A stretch of DNA of 64,000 bases, taken from positions 230,288 to 294,287 of the forward strand of contig DGNS01000005.1 of assembly GCA_002389045.1 (NCBI GenBank), written 5' to 3'. The notes under the pieces are model-generated. The model was given only the letters and a program-made list of their open reading frames with translations, did not search any database and had not been told where the DNA came from. Position 1 is the stretch's first letter. Each line of letters starts with the position of its first letter. Shown here one piece after another: positions 1 to 9,591 of this stretch. The position numbers and the translations under genes were made by a program. The stretch comes from Thiotrichaceae bacterium UBA4486. GTDB taxonomy: Bacteria; Pseudomonadota; Gammaproteobacteria; Eutrophobiales; Eutrophobiaceae.

Positions 1-758
1 CGGGTATTGGCCTGGTGCGGCACCAGCCAGTCGATGGCCTCTTTTTCCAGGTTATTGTATGCCAGTGTCTCGTCAACGATACGGCCGAGCGTATTGACTG
101 CGATCTTGAAGACTTCATTGCCCTGCATTTCAATATAGGCTTCCCTGGTCAGCCGCGTCGATTCCGTTGCAGCAATACCTGTAGGCACCTTGAGCAAATC
201 CTGATAAGCACCATCCGCATGCAGGTGTGATGACAGTATGCCGGGCTCTTCACTGGTTTCCAGTACGACCGCACCGGCGCCGTCTCCGAACAGTACGCAG
301 GTGCCGCGGTCCGACCAGTCGAGAATACGTGACAGCACTTCAGCGCCGACGACCAGCGCCGTGCGGGCACTGCCGCTGCGGATGAATTTATCGGCTATAT
401 CGAGTGCATAAATAAAACCGGTACATACGGCCTGGACATCGAACGCGGGACAGCCGTGTATATCCAGTCGTTGTTGCAGCAGGCAGGCCGTGCTGGGAAA
501 GACCAGGTCCGGCGTGGTGGTGGCCACTATGATCAGATCAATGTCGGCCGGTTCGATACCGGCGGCCTCGATGGCGGCACGGGCCGCAAAGTGGGCAAGG
601 TCTACCGTGGTTTGATCATCACCGGCAATATGGCGCTCGCAAATTCCTGTGCGTGAGCGAATCCATTCATCGGATGTATCGACGATTTTTTCCAGATCCC
701 GGTTCGTTAGCACCTTTTCAGGCAGGTAACTGCCCGTGCCGGTGATGCGTGAATACAT
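1..758 (-). CDS. fabH: 3-oxoacyl-ACP synthase III (FabH), 3' end cut off by window edge
   Basis: Condenses acetyl-CoA with malonyl-ACP to start fatty acid synthesis in the cytoplasm. I translated about 252 codons from the ATG at 758 running off the left edge. The thiolase-fold N-terminus (MYSRITGTGSYLPEK) is followed by the nucleophile Cys112 in AVCTGF and by the active-site His in WLVPHQANTR, close to the edge. The catalytic Asn and C-terminus lie outside the window. The start codon overlaps the plsX stop (TGATG), so the two are translationally coupled. The family and position beside plsX make the call secure. Only the truncated end cannot be judged. Confidence 0.95.
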   Translation of the reverse strand, partial: MYSRITGTGSYLPEKVLTNRDLEKIVDTSDEWIRSRTGICERHIAGDDQTTVDLAHFAARAAIEAAGIEPADIDLIIVATTTPDLVFPSTACLLQQRLDIHGCPAFDVQAVCTGFIYALDIADKFIRSGSARTALVVGAEVLSRILDWSDRGTCVLFGDGAGAVVLETSEEPGILSSHLHADGAYQDLLKVPTGIAATESTRLTREAYIEMQGNEVFKIAVNTLGRIVDETLAYNNLEKEAIDWLVPHQANT

Positions 759-1780
759 CAGATTACCTGTCGCTCCGTTAACAGTTCTTCGAGCTTGTGG
801 CTGATGCGTTCGGGGATGTTATGAGCAACCTCGGTGATGGCCTCGTTGATTGCCGTGGCAAAGGATACCCGGTCGGCGCTGCCGTGACTTTTGATGACGA
901 TGCCTTTCAATCCCAGCAGGCTGGCACCGTTATACTGCCGGGGGTCAATGCGGTGCTTCAAACTCCTGAGCACCGGCAGTGCAACCAGTCCGGCAATCCT
1001 GCCGTAGAGGCTTTTGCGAAACCCGGCTTCCACGTGATGACGGAACAACTGCGCCACGCCTTCACTGGCCTTGAGTGCAACATTCCCTGCAAAACCGTCA
1101 CAAACGATGACGTCGATATTGCCGGTATAAATATCATTACCCTCGGCAAAACCGACGTAATTGAGGTGGCTGTTGGCCAGAATGGATGCTGCCTGCTTGA
1201 CCTGGTCATTACCCTTGATTTCCTCTTCGCCGATATTCAGTAACGCCACGCTCGGTGATTCCACTTCATCCACCGCACTGGTCAGTTCACTGCCCATAAC
1301 AGCAAACTGGAAGAGTTGTTCGGAACTGCTGTCCACATTGGCGCCCAGATCCAGTATCCGGCAATGGCCCTTGATTCGCGGCAATGCGGTACAGATTGCC
1401 GGCCGATCGATACAGGGAAGCATTTTCAGCAAGTAGCGCGCCGTGGCCATGAGGGCGCCGGTATTACCGGCGCTGACACAGGCCTGCGCCCTCCCCTGTT
1501 TGACCATCTCGATTGCCACGCGCATGGACGAATCCTTCTTGGTGCGCAACGCCTGGGAGGGGGATTCGTGCATCTCGACCACCTGCGATGCATGCTGGAT
1601 CTCGATGCGGCTGCTGATCGTGGAGGCGAAACCGGACAGGTACTTTTCCAGCTCCGGTTCGATTCCGACCAGGATCAGATGCAGATCCCGGTGCCGTTTG
1701 AGGGCGCTCTCGGCTGCCGGGATGATCTCGCCGGGGCCATGATCTCCGCCCATGGCGTCAAGAGCTATGGTAATGTTCAA
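758..1780 (-). CDS. plsX: Phosphate acyltransferase PlsX
   Basis: Makes acyl-phosphate from acyl-ACP and phosphate, the substrate of PlsY in the first step of phospholipid synthesis. It acts as a peripheral membrane enzyme. The 340-residue length is normal. The N-terminus IALDAMGGDHGP is the family signature, and VSAGNTGALMA and CDGFAGNVALK are conserved blocks. It lies 58 bases downstream of rpmF and overlaps the fabH start by one base, giving the classic rpmF-plsX-fabH order on the minus strand. Co-transcription from a promoter upstream of yceD or rpmF is likely. Confidence 0.97.
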   Translation of the reverse strand: MNITIALDAMGGDHGPGEIIPAAESALKRHRDLHLILVGIEPELEKYLSGFASTISSRIEIQHASQVVEMHESPSQALRTKKDSSMRVAIEMVKQGRAQACVSAGNTGALMATARYLLKMLPCIDRPAICTALPRIKGHCRILDLGANVDSSSEQLFQFAVMGSELTSAVDEVESPSVALLNIGEEEIKGNDQVKQAASILANSHLNYVGFAEGNDIYTGNIDVIVCDGFAGNVALKASEGVAQLFRHHVEAGFRKSLYGRIAGLVALPVLRSLKHRIDPRQYNGASLLGLKGIVIKSHGSADRVSFATAINEAITEVAHNIPERISHKLEELLTERQVI

Positions 1781-1838
1781 TAGATTCTCACGTCGCTGTC
1801 AGTGCTGTGGCAGCACGATAGCGGTATCCCGGACGGAA

Positions 1839-2030
1839 TTATTCGATTTCCTCGACCTGATCAGACTTGATGATCTGTTTACCCCGGTAATAGCCGTCGG
1901 CACTGATGTGGTGACGACGATGTGTCTCGCCGGAGGTGGCATCAATAGATAATGTCGGATTAGCGAGTGAATCATGGGCGCGGCGCATGTCGCGTCGCGA
2001 ACGTGATTTTTTATTTTGTTGTACAGCCAT
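1839..2030 (-). CDS. rpmF: 50S ribosomal protein L32
   Basis: Small protein of the large ribosomal subunit. The 63 residues begin MAVQQNKKSRSRRDMRRAHD, the canonical bacterial L32 opening. This is the form without the CxxC zinc pairs, so it is the cysteine-less type. A good Shine-Dalgarno (AGGAGT) lies eight bases before the ATG. It lies between yceD and plsX as in most Gammaproteobacteria, where ribosome and membrane-lipid synthesis genes are co-transcribed. Confidence 0.97.
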   Translation of the reverse strand: MAVQQNKKSRSRRDMRRAHDSLANPTLSIDATSGETHRRHHISADGYYRGKQIIKSDQVEEIE

Positions 2031-2071
2031 TCAAGCTTACTCCTGCGTATGATCTTCAATATGTGTGTCGT

Positions 2072-2569
2072 TTATAGTTCGAGATTTTTCAATATGGAAA
2101 ACGGATTTTTACCCCGGTTCCCCGCCAATGAATCCCGGGTCCCTGCATGGCATTGCTCATGTTCATGTCGCGGAGCAATAGGTAATGCCAGTAATATTTC
2201 TTCTTCAATCATCCTCGCCAGATCCAGATTTTCACCGTTGAACAAAAGCGGTTCACAATCCGCCGGTATGTCCCTGGCCGCCTCCTCGCTGGCGACAACG
2301 ACCAGGCGGCTATGCGTATGTATCTCAATTGCCACAGGATTGAAACATCTCTGGCATTGCATGCTTAATGCTGTGCAGCACTCACTCTCGACAATATTGA
2401 CACCGTCACTGTCCTGGAGAAAATCCAGCCGGAAATCGACATGACCATCAGGAGTCATCAACAAGGGTGCGAGGCGCTCCATTATGCCTGTCTCAAGGCT
2501 GCCCTCAAGTCTCGAGCCGGCTCTGGCGAGACGTATCGGATCGATGGTCTTGGGCAGGTCTGACAGCAT
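2072..2569 (-). CDS. yceD: YceD/DUF177 family 23S rRNA accumulation protein
   Basis: DUF177 protein linked in the literature to 23S rRNA accumulation; the mechanism is unknown. I place the start at the ATG at 2569 (165 residues) because MLSDLPKTIDPIRLA matches the usual family N-terminus. An in-frame TTG at 2608 would add 13 residues with no family support. Conserved blocks are MQCQRCFNPV (a CxxC pair), the acidic LARMIEEEILLALPIAP and the terminal NPFSILKNL. It is upstream of rpmF in the usual order and divergent from maf, with about 130 bases for both promoters. Confidence 0.9.
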   Translation of the reverse strand: MLSDLPKTIDPIRLARAGSRLEGSLETGIMERLAPLLMTPDGHVDFRLDFLQDSDGVNIVESECCTALSMQCQRCFNPVAIEIHTHSRLVVVASEEAARDIPADCEPLLFNGENLDLARMIEEEILLALPIAPRHEHEQCHAGTRDSLAGNRGKNPFSILKNLEL

Positions 2570-2696
2570 CAGGCGGCAAAGTGTATCCAGTGCCACCCCC
2601 GGTGTCAAAAGAACTGTTAAAATTCTTTATAACACATTGACTTGGCGTATATTTACCGGTTTTAATCACCCCCCTTAACAACCCGGAGAAATCCTC

Positions 2697-3281
2697 ATTA
2701 CACAACCCGATCTGATCCTCGCGTCTTCATCGCCCTACCGGCGGGAATTATTGCAGCGGTTGCGGCTGGAATTTACCGCGATTTCCCCCGGCAGTGACGA
2801 ACACTTTGAAACCGGTGAAAAAGCCGATGATATCGTCCGCCGACTGGCCACTGACAAGGCCATGGCGGTGGCCGCAATGCGCCCGGCCGCGGTTATTATC
2901 GGCTCGGACCAGGTGCTGACCTGCAACGATGAAGTGCTGGTGAAACCGGGTAATTTCATCAATGCCTGTGCGCAGTTGAGCACCTTGAGTGGCCGGACCG
3001 CCGTCTTCAGTACCGGATTGTGCGTCTACGATGGCCGGGCAGATGATGTGCAAACTGCTGTCGTTAAGTATTACGTCACCTTTCGTGATCTCCAGGACGA
3101 GGAAATAGAACGCTATCTGAATATTGAAAAACCGTTTGATTGTGCCGGCAGCTTCAAGTCCGAAGCTTCCGGCATCATGCTGACCCGGTCCATGCGTGGT
3201 GATGATCCCACTGCGCTGATAGGCCTGCCCTTGATAGAACTCTCGAACATGCTGCGCCGGCGTGGGTTCAGGCTACCGTAA
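2697..3281 (+). CDS. maf: Maf/YceF nucleotide pyrophosphatase, probable ATT start
   Basis: House-cleaning nucleoside triphosphate pyrophosphatase. The YceF subgroup hydrolyses m7GTP. The family N-terminus (PDLILASSSPYRRELLQRL) reads in frame from 2706, but no ATG, GTG or TTG exists between the upstream in-frame stop at 2676 and this block. The first ATG (2751) falls after the SSSPYRR phosphate-binding motif and would destroy it. ATT at 2697 lies eight bases after a GGAG at 2685-2688, so I choose it, giving 194 residues as expected. GSDQVL and the later catalytic blocks are intact. It is convergent with sppA, and the 3' ends overlap by nine bases. Confidence 0.88.
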   Translation: MTQPDLILASSSPYRRELLQRLRLEFTAISPGSDEHFETGEKADDIVRRLATDKAMAVAAMRPAAVIIGSDQVLTCNDEVLVKPGNFINACAQLSTLSGRTAVFSTGLCVYDGRADDVQTAVVKYYVTFRDLQDEEIERYLNIEKPFDCAGSFKSEASGIMLTRSMRGDDPTALIGLPLIELSNMLRRRGFRLP

Positions 3282-4211
3282 CTGCATGATGGTATGGGTA
3301 TAGAAGGACTCCACCATGGCTGAACCGATACGGCGGGCGAATCGATCCAGGTAGTTTTCCCTGCGGGTAAAATCCACGATTTCCTCGGCGCCGATGACCT
3401 CGCGCGCCACCTGGCTGGAACTGGCCAGTTCATCCACCAGGCCGATATCCAGCGATTGTTCCCCCGTCCAGATGAGCCCGCTGAATATGTCTTCATCTTC
3501 CTTGAGCTTGTCACCCCGTCCCTCACGTACGATCCCGATAAATTGCTGGTGTATGTCTTCCAGGAGGCCGGATAAATGACTGACTTCCTCGGCTTTCACG
3601 GGTGAAAACGGGTCCAGCAGCCCCTTGTTTTCGCCCGCGGTGAGCAAGCGCCGCTCCACTCCGAGCTTATCGATAGCCTCGACAAAACCGAAACCGGCCA
3701 TGACCACGCCGATGGAACCTACGATGCTGGCCTTGTCGGCAAAAATGCGATCCGCGGCCGCGGCGATGTAGTAGCCTCCGGAAGCACAGATGTCACTGAT
3801 GACCGCATACACCGGAATTTCCGGGTGTTTTTTGCGCAGCCGTTTGATCTCGTCATTGACATATCCGGCCTGCACCGGGCTGCCGCCGGGGCTGTTGATG
3901 CGCAGAATGATCCCGGCCGTGTTGCTGTTCTTGTAGGCGGCCCTGAGGCCGGTCACGATGTTATCGGCACTGGCCTCGGCGTTTTCGGCGATGACACCGT
4001 TAATGTCTATGAGTGCCGTATGCTTTTCACCAATCCCACTCATTTGTGAGAGGTTATTACCCAGATAAATCGCGAAAAAACCGAGCAGATAAAGGGCGAA
4101 CAACGAGTAAAAAAAGTTACGCCAGCGCCGCGTCTTGCGCAGTTCACTGACGGTTTCGCGGGCAATTTCCCGGACGATTTGCTCGTCACTACGATTGCTT
4201 TCCTGGGTCAT
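3273..4211 (-). CDS. sppA: Signal peptide peptidase SppA, 36-kDa type
   Basis: Membrane-anchored serine protease (family S49) that degrades cleaved signal peptides on the periplasmic side. The 312 residues have one membrane segment at about 33-50, preceded by a charged cytoplasmic tail. The ASGGYYIA motif gives nucleophile Ser144, and Lys196 in the TAGENK block fits the Ser/Lys dyad of the short SppA form. It shares an ATGA overlap with rluC upstream, so the two are coupled. The short single-domain length is normal for non-enteric Gammaproteobacteria, unlike the duplicated E. coli enzyme. Confidence 0.93.
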   Translation of the reverse strand: MTQESNRSDEQIVREIARETVSELRKTRRWRNFFYSLFALYLLGFFAIYLGNNLSQMSGIGEKHTALIDINGVIAENAEASADNIVTGLRAAYKNSNTAGIILRINSPGGSPVQAGYVNDEIKRLRKKHPEIPVYAVISDICASGGYYIAAAADRIFADKASIVGSIGVVMAGFGFVEAIDKLGVERRLLTAGENKGLLDPFSPVKAEEVSHLSGLLEDIHQQFIGIVREGRGDKLKEDEDIFSGLIWTGEQSLDIGLVDELASSSQVAREVIGAEEIVDFTRRENYLDRFARRIGSAMVESFYTHTIMQLR

Positions 4212-5200
4212 ATTTTATCTGCCTGATTTTTTCGTTGATGCTGTTTAATCGGCTCTGCCTCTTCATGTGCCAGTGTAACCAGGAAATTCTGCAACTCCGA
4301 TGGTAACGGTGCTTCGATCACTACGGGCGCAATTTCACCGGGCAGGTGCAGTGACAGGCTGCTGGCATGCAGAAACATCCGCTTCAGACCGAGCCGTTTC
4401 ATTTCACGATTATACTGTATTTCACCGTATTTATTGTCCATCGCCACCGGGTGGCCGGACTCAGCGGCATGTACGCGTATTTGATGAGTGCGTCCGGTTA
4501 CAAGTTCCACCTCCATCAAGGTAGCGGAATTATAGTGTCGCACAACGGTAAACAGACTCGTTGCTGCTTTACCTGAATGGTCAACGCCGACCATGCGCTC
4601 ACCGCCACGCAATGTGCCTTTCTTCAGGGGCAGGTTGACACTGAATTGATCATCAGCCCGGCCCTTGACCAGCGTGAGATATTTTTTTGTAGTATCACCC
4701 TGTCTGATCAGTTGATTAACCTGGCGCAGGGTATCCATGCGTTTGCACAGCAACAGACAGCCCGAAGTCATGCGATCCAGCCGGTGGGCCAGATGCAGGC
4801 CCTGATACGCCTTGCTGCCGGCGCGCAACGCTTCGATGATGCCATGCGTATCACGACTGCCGCCATGCACACTGATGCCAGCGGGCTTGTTAATGGCAAG
4901 GATCAGGTCATTCTCGAAAATGATGCTGGCCATGACCCGGCGGACCAGGTGGTCCGGCGGTGCATCCATGTTCGACGGCTGTTCATACAGCGGCGGAATG
5001 CGGAGAACATCGCCTGTTTTCAACTTTCGATCCTGCCGGACCCGGCCGCCGTTCAACCGCACCTCTCCTTTTCTGAGCATGCGGTAGACCCGTGTTTTAG
5101 GCACCTGTTTCAGCCGGGCCATGAGAAAATTGTCGATTCTTCGTCCACTGTCTTCACTGCCCACTGTAAGGTACTGAACAGGCTTGTAATTATCATTCAT
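4208..5200 (-). CDS. rluC: 23S rRNA pseudouridine synthase RluC
   Basis: Isomerises uridines in 23S rRNA (positions 955, 2504 and 2580 in E. coli numbering). It has an N-terminal S4 RNA-binding domain (about 18-80) and then an RsuA/RluA catalytic domain with HRLDRMTSG carrying catalytic Asp142. RTHQIRVHAAESGHPVAMDNKYG is the conserved C-terminal block. The 330-residue length is normal. It is divergent from rne, as in E. coli and Pseudomonas, and ATGA-coupled to sppA. Confidence 0.95.
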   Translation of the reverse strand: MNDNYKPVQYLTVGSEDSGRRIDNFLMARLKQVPKTRVYRMLRKGEVRLNGGRVRQDRKLKTGDVLRIPPLYEQPSNMDAPPDHLVRRVMASIIFENDLILAINKPAGISVHGGSRDTHGIIEALRAGSKAYQGLHLAHRLDRMTSGCLLLCKRMDTLRQVNQLIRQGDTTKKYLTLVKGRADDQFSVNLPLKKGTLRGGERMVGVDHSGKAATSLFTVVRHYNSATLMEVELVTGRTHQIRVHAAESGHPVAMDNKYGEIQYNREMKRLGLKRMFLHASSLSLHLPGEIAPVVIEAPLPSELQNFLVTLAHEEAEPIKQHQRKNQADKI

Positions 5201-5596
5201 TAGTCATTCACTATGCGGATATATGTCATTGTCGCAACACCGCAAAATTGGTATATTTGGACAGCTTGGCTGCCTGTACCGGACAATCTTGTTCTGACCG
5301 CTCCCCGGATTCTCTTGAAAGCGAACTGGCAAAGCGTGACAGATGCCGGAGTCTCGTATCTGTACTGTGATTTTAAGAAACCTCTGATTCAGCCAGAACG
5401 TTCTTGATTTCTTACGGTTAGTGGCAGCCCGACGAATTATACGCACACACCGGTATTACCAGAAAACAGCCGGTGGTGACAGGTGACAGGCCCAGGCCTG
5501 TTGGCATTAGTTTCGACACCCCCGCCGCAAGCAGCGTCCGGCACGATGACCTGCTTCTTAAACAGGCGTTGGAGTGTATAAGTCAAGGATTTTAAA
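5201..5596 (+). promoter_or_regulatory. Long rluC-rne intergenic region, probable rne 5' leader
   Basis: These 396 bases separate the divergent rluC and rne starts and hold no convincing gene. Small open frames on either strand lack ribosome sites and family resemblance. In E. coli the equivalent rne leader is about 360 bases and folds into hairpins that RNase E itself cleaves to autoregulate. The similar length and position suggest the same arrangement here. I did not verify the fold. The rne ATG has a weak ribosome site in the AAGGATTTTAAA stretch. Confidence 0.5.
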
Positions 5597-7987
5597 ATGA
5601 AAAGAATATTAATTAACGCAACTCAACCGGAGGAGTTGCGGGTAGCAATGGTCGATGGACAGAAGTTGTATGACCTGGATATCGAATCCACCAGTCGGCA
5701 GCAGAAAAAATCCAATATCTACAAGGGCCGCGTGGTCCGTATCGAACAAAGCCTCGAGGCGGCGTTCGTCAATTACGGCTCCGAACGGCATGGTTTCCTG
5801 CCGTTCAAGGAAATCGCCCACTCCCTGCTTCGTGACAAGCAAACCGGCGACAAGCGCGGCCGCATCAATGTCAAGGACGCCCTCGAGGAAGGCCAGGAAT
5901 TCATAGTCCAGATTGAAAAGGAAGAACGCGGCAACAAGGGCGCCGCTCTGACCACCTTTATCAGTCTGGCCGGTCGTTACCTGGTGCTGATGCCGAACAA
6001 CCCGCGCGCCGGCGGCGTATCACGGCAGATTGAAGGCGCCGACCGCTCCGAGGCACGCGAGGCCATGAGCTCACTGGAGATCCCCAATGGCATGGGCCTG
6101 ATCCTGCGTACCGCCGGTGTCGGCAAATCCAGCGAGGAATTACAGTGGGATCTCGATTACCTCGTGCATGTGTGGGAGTCCATCGAACAAACTTCAAAAC
6201 AGCGTCCCGCGCCATTCCTGATTTACCAGGAAAGCGAGGTCATCATCCGTGCCATTCGCGACAACCTGAGAAAGGACATCAGCGAAATCTGGATCGACGA
6301 CGAAGCCGTCTACCAGCGCGCCCTGGAGTTCATGCAGCAGGTGATGCCGCATAACCTCAATAAGCTGAAACTCTATAAAGAACCGGATCCATTGTTCACC
6401 CGCTACCAGATCGAGAGCCAGATCGAATCGGCCTTCTCACGCGAGGTGCGTCTGCCTTCCGGCGGCGCCGTGGTCATCGACCACACCGAGGCGCTGATCA
6501 GCATCGATATCAACTCGGCCCGATCCACGGCCGGAAGTGATATCGAGGAAACCGCGCTGACTACCAATATCGAGGCAGCCGAGGAAATCGCCCGGCAGTT
6601 ACGCCTGCGTGACCTGGGCGGCCTGATTGTTATCGATTTTATCGATATGATGAACGCCGCCAACCAGCGCGAGGTGGAAAACCGGCTCAAAGAGCACCTG
6701 AAAATGGACCGTGCCCGCGTCCAGATCGGACGTATTTCCCGCTTTGGCCTGCTGGAAATGTCACGGCAACGCCTGAAACCGTCTCTTGGCGAATCCAGTT
6801 CCCATACCTGCAAGCTTTGCGAGGGGACCGGCCAGATCCGCAGCATCGAGTCCATGTCGCTGTCTATCCTGCGCCTGATTGAAGAGGAAGCCATCAAGGA
6901 AAAATCCGCGAAAATCATTGCCCACATGCCGGTAAAAATGGCGACCTACCTGTTAAACGAGAAGCGCCAGGCCATCACGGATATTGAAAAGCGTCATTCC
7001 ATTGAAGTGATCATGATCCCGAATCCGAATCTCGAATCGCCACAATATGATTTGCAACGGATTCGGGAATCAGAACTGGACCGCAAAGAACATAAACAAG
7101 CCAGTTACAGGATGACTTCCGAGGCCGAGGAAGGCAATGAAGTTGTCGCCGAGGTGCCGCAAAAACGCCCGGTGGAAGAACCTGCTCTGAAGACCGTCAT
7201 ACCGAGCAAACCCGCTCCCGGAGGAAAGCCGGAAGCGCCAGTGCCCACCAAGGGTCTGATCTCAAGGATTTTCGGCAGTTTATTCGGTGTGCCTGAAAAG
7301 GAATCAAAATCGACTCCGGATGCCGGGAGCACCAGTCATGGCAGCCGGCGGCCCGCATCGACTTCAAGCCAAAACCGTGCTCAGGGTCAGGGACAAAGCC
7401 GTAGCCGGGGTGGCCGGAATCGTAACCGTGGCGGCAGCAAAAGCCGCAACCAGGACGGCAACCGGGAGCGTAACGAGCGCTCTGCTACGGACGCTAATCG
7501 TGAACGTCCCCCCCGTCGCAGTGGCGAAAGCGGTAACCGTGGCAAGCCGGGTAGCCGCAGGGGCGGTGGCCGCAATCGCCGCCAGGGCAGCGGTAATACG
7601 TCGGAAAACAGCAATAATCCACAAAATCAGGACGCGTCATCCGCCAGCGCGGGTACAGCATCCGATGACAAATCACAAACCGCCAATACTGTAGCCGCCG
7701 GGGATAGCCGTCAATACCGTGATAACAGCCGGGAGAATCAAGCGGCGAATTCCACACCTGAACAACAGGTGAGAGAAACCGTGGCACCGGCTTCAGCCCC
7801 GGATACCGCTTCCGCCCGCACTTCGCAAGCACCCTCCGCGCCCAGCGAAGATGTCACCGTACGTCGCGAAGCACCACAGCAAACCGAATCAGCCGGGCAG
7901 CAGTCCTCGAATGAAAAGCTTGAGGGTGATGGCGGCAATCCCCCTTCCAGGGAAGAAAACAGGAAAGAACCCGAGATTTCTTCCTGA
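5597..7987 (+). CDS. rne: Ribonuclease E
   Basis: Essential endoribonuclease for mRNA decay and rRNA/tRNA maturation, and the scaffold of the degradosome at the inner membrane. An S1 domain spans about 36-125. The DNase I-like catalytic part has metal ligands Asp304 (SIDIN) and Asp347 (VIDFID). The zinc-link cysteines are Cys405 and Cys408 (CKLCEGTG). A short amphipathic stretch KGLISRIFGSLFG near 555 looks like the membrane-targeting helix. The C-terminal third is disordered and rich in Arg, Gly, Asn and Gln (RNA-binding type). At 796 residues it is shorter than E. coli RNase E (1061), which is common outside enterics. Confidence 0.97.
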   Translation: MKRILINATQPEELRVAMVDGQKLYDLDIESTSRQQKKSNIYKGRVVRIEQSLEAAFVNYGSERHGFLPFKEIAHSLLRDKQTGDKRGRINVKDALEEGQEFIVQIEKEERGNKGAALTTFISLAGRYLVLMPNNPRAGGVSRQIEGADRSEAREAMSSLEIPNGMGLILRTAGVGKSSEELQWDLDYLVHVWESIEQTSKQRPAPFLIYQESEVIIRAIRDNLRKDISEIWIDDEAVYQRALEFMQQVMPHNLNKLKLYKEPDPLFTRYQIESQIESAFSREVRLPSGGAVVIDHTEALISIDINSARSTAGSDIEETALTTNIEAAEEIARQLRLRDLGGLIVIDFIDMMNAANQREVENRLKEHLKMDRARVQIGRISRFGLLEMSRQRLKPSLGESSSHTCKLCEGTGQIRSIESMSLSILRLIEEEAIKEKSAKIIAHMPVKMATYLLNEKRQAITDIEKRHSIEVIMIPNPNLESPQYDLQRIRESELDRKEHKQASYRMTSEAEEGNEVVAEVPQKRPVEEPALKTVIPSKPAPGGKPEAPVPTKGLISRIFGSLFGVPEKESKSTPDAGSTSHGSRRPASTSSQNRAQGQGQSRSRGGRNRNRGGSKSRNQDGNRERNERSATDANRERPPRRSGESGNRGKPGSRRGGGRNRRQGSGNTSENSNNPQNQDASSASAGTASDDKSQTANTVAAGDSRQYRDNSRENQAANSTPEQQVRETVAPASAPDTASARTSQAPSAPSEDVTVRREAPQQTESAGQQSSNEKLEGDGGNPPSREENRKEPEISS

Positions 7988-8026
7988 TTCGACCGGCCTG
8001 TTAACCAACAGCCATCCGGGCTGCGA

Positions 8027-9589
8027 TCAGTTCTCCCGCGTAGCCCGGAATTCGATATCCGGCCATTTCTCGATGGCCAGGTTCAGGTTTACCAGCGTGG
8101 GTGCCAGGTAGGTCAGTTCCCCTGCACCATCTGTGGCCAGGTACTGCTCGGCCTTCTTGCGAAATTCAGCCAGTTTCTCCCTGTTATTACAATGCACCCA
8201 GCGGGCGGTCGCCACGGCCACGTTGTCGTAACCGCATTCCACGTTATATTCATCCTTCAGGCGGGCGGCAACGACATCAAACTGCAGGATTCCTACGGCG
8301 CCAAGAATCAGGTCATTATTAATAAAGGGCCTAAAGACCTGGGTGGCTCCCTCCTCGCACAGTTGTACCAATCCCTTTAACAGGGCTTTCATCTTTAACG
8401 GATCCCTGAGGCGAACGCGCCGGAACAACTCCGGGGCAAAATACGGAATACCGGTATAGTTGAGCGCCTCGCCCTGGGTAAACGTATCGCCAACCTGGAT
8501 GGTGCCGTGATTGTGCAAGCCTATGATATCGCCGGCGCTTGCCTCTTCGGCATTGGCGCGGCTGCCGGCCAGGAAATTCACGGCATTGGATACCTGGATA
8601 TCACGTTTCAGGCGTACATGATGCATTTTCATGCCTTTTTTGTACTGCCCCGAGCACAGGCGCAGGAATGCGATACGGTCACGGTGGGCCGGATCCATGT
8701 TGGCCTGTATTTTAAATACGAAACCGGTCAGTTTTTTTTCATCCGGTTGCACGACACGCTCAACCGCTTCCCGCGGCTGCGGCGGCGGTGCATGTTCGGC
8801 AAAATAATCCAGAAATTCCTCAACGCCGAAATTATTTAATGCCGAGCCGAAAAACACCGGTGTCAGTTTGCCGGCCAGGAATTTTTCACGATCAAAATCC
8901 GGACACAGGCCGCGTATCAGGTCCAGCTCTTCCATAAGATCGTAAATGCGCAATTCCGGAAACTGCGCCAGCGCGTCCCTGTCAACATTATCAATGTACT
9001 CATCAGCGCCGGTTTTCCGGTAACGGCGTATCCGGTTTTCATTCAGGTAATAAATACCCTGCAGTTGTTTGCCCATGCCCACCGGCCAGTTAATCGGTGC
9101 GCATTCGATCTCAAGGTCCTTTTCGATTTCATCCAGCAGTTCGACGGGTTCCTTGCCCTCACGATCCAGCTTGTTAATAAAGGTAATTATGGGCGTGTCC
9201 CGCAATCGGCAGACATCCATGAGTTTACGCGTTCGCTCTTCCACGCCCTTGGCCACATCAATGACCATGAGGGCGGAATCCACGGCGGTCAGTGTGCGGT
9301 AGGTATCTTCGGAGAAGTCGGCATGTCCCGGGGTGTCCAGCAGGTTGATAACCTTGTCCCGGTAATCGAACTGCATGACCGAACTGGTTATGGATATTCC
9401 GCGATCTTTCTCCATTTGCATCCAGTCCGAAGTGGCGTAACGCGCCGACTTCCTTGCCTTGACCGTCCCGGCCATCTGTATAGCTCCGCCATAGAACAAG
9501 AGCTGCTCCGTGACTGTTGTTTTACCGGCATCCGGATGGGAAATAATGGCGAAAGTCCGCCTTCGTGATACTTCTTTATCAAGTGACAT
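8027..9589 (-). CDS. prfC: Peptide chain release factor 3
   Basis: Translational GTPase that recycles RF1/RF2 after peptide release. The G1 motif SHPDAGKTT is at residues 17-25, followed by DTPGHADFSEDTYR (G3) and FINKLDR (G4), then the EF-Tu-like domains. The 520 residues match the family (529 in E. coli). It converges with rne, whose stop lies 39 bases away, with no clear hairpin terminator between. The acpS stop lies just behind its ATG, which suggests read-through from the acpS-side operon. Confidence 0.97.
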   Translation of the reverse strand: MSLDKEVSRRRTFAIISHPDAGKTTVTEQLLFYGGAIQMAGTVKARKSARYATSDWMQMEKDRGISITSSVMQFDYRDKVINLLDTPGHADFSEDTYRTLTAVDSALMVIDVAKGVEERTRKLMDVCRLRDTPIITFINKLDREGKEPVELLDEIEKDLEIECAPINWPVGMGKQLQGIYYLNENRIRRYRKTGADEYIDNVDRDALAQFPELRIYDLMEELDLIRGLCPDFDREKFLAGKLTPVFFGSALNNFGVEEFLDYFAEHAPPPQPREAVERVVQPDEKKLTGFVFKIQANMDPAHRDRIAFLRLCSGQYKKGMKMHHVRLKRDIQVSNAVNFLAGSRANAEEASAGDIIGLHNHGTIQVGDTFTQGEALNYTGIPYFAPELFRRVRLRDPLKMKALLKGLVQLCEEGATQVFRPFINNDLILGAVGILQFDVVAARLKDEYNVECGYDNVAVATARWVHCNNREKLAEFRKKAEQYLATDGAGELTYLAPTLVNLNLAIEKWPDIEFRATREN

Positions 9590-9591
9590 AA

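Noticed and set aside
5204..5446. 80-codon frame in the rne leader
   Set aside because: No ribosome site or family; the region is better explained as a long regulatory leader.
7287..7694. Ala/Val-rich frame inside rne
   Set aside because: Product of the low-complexity Arg/Gly-coding part of RNase E read in another frame.
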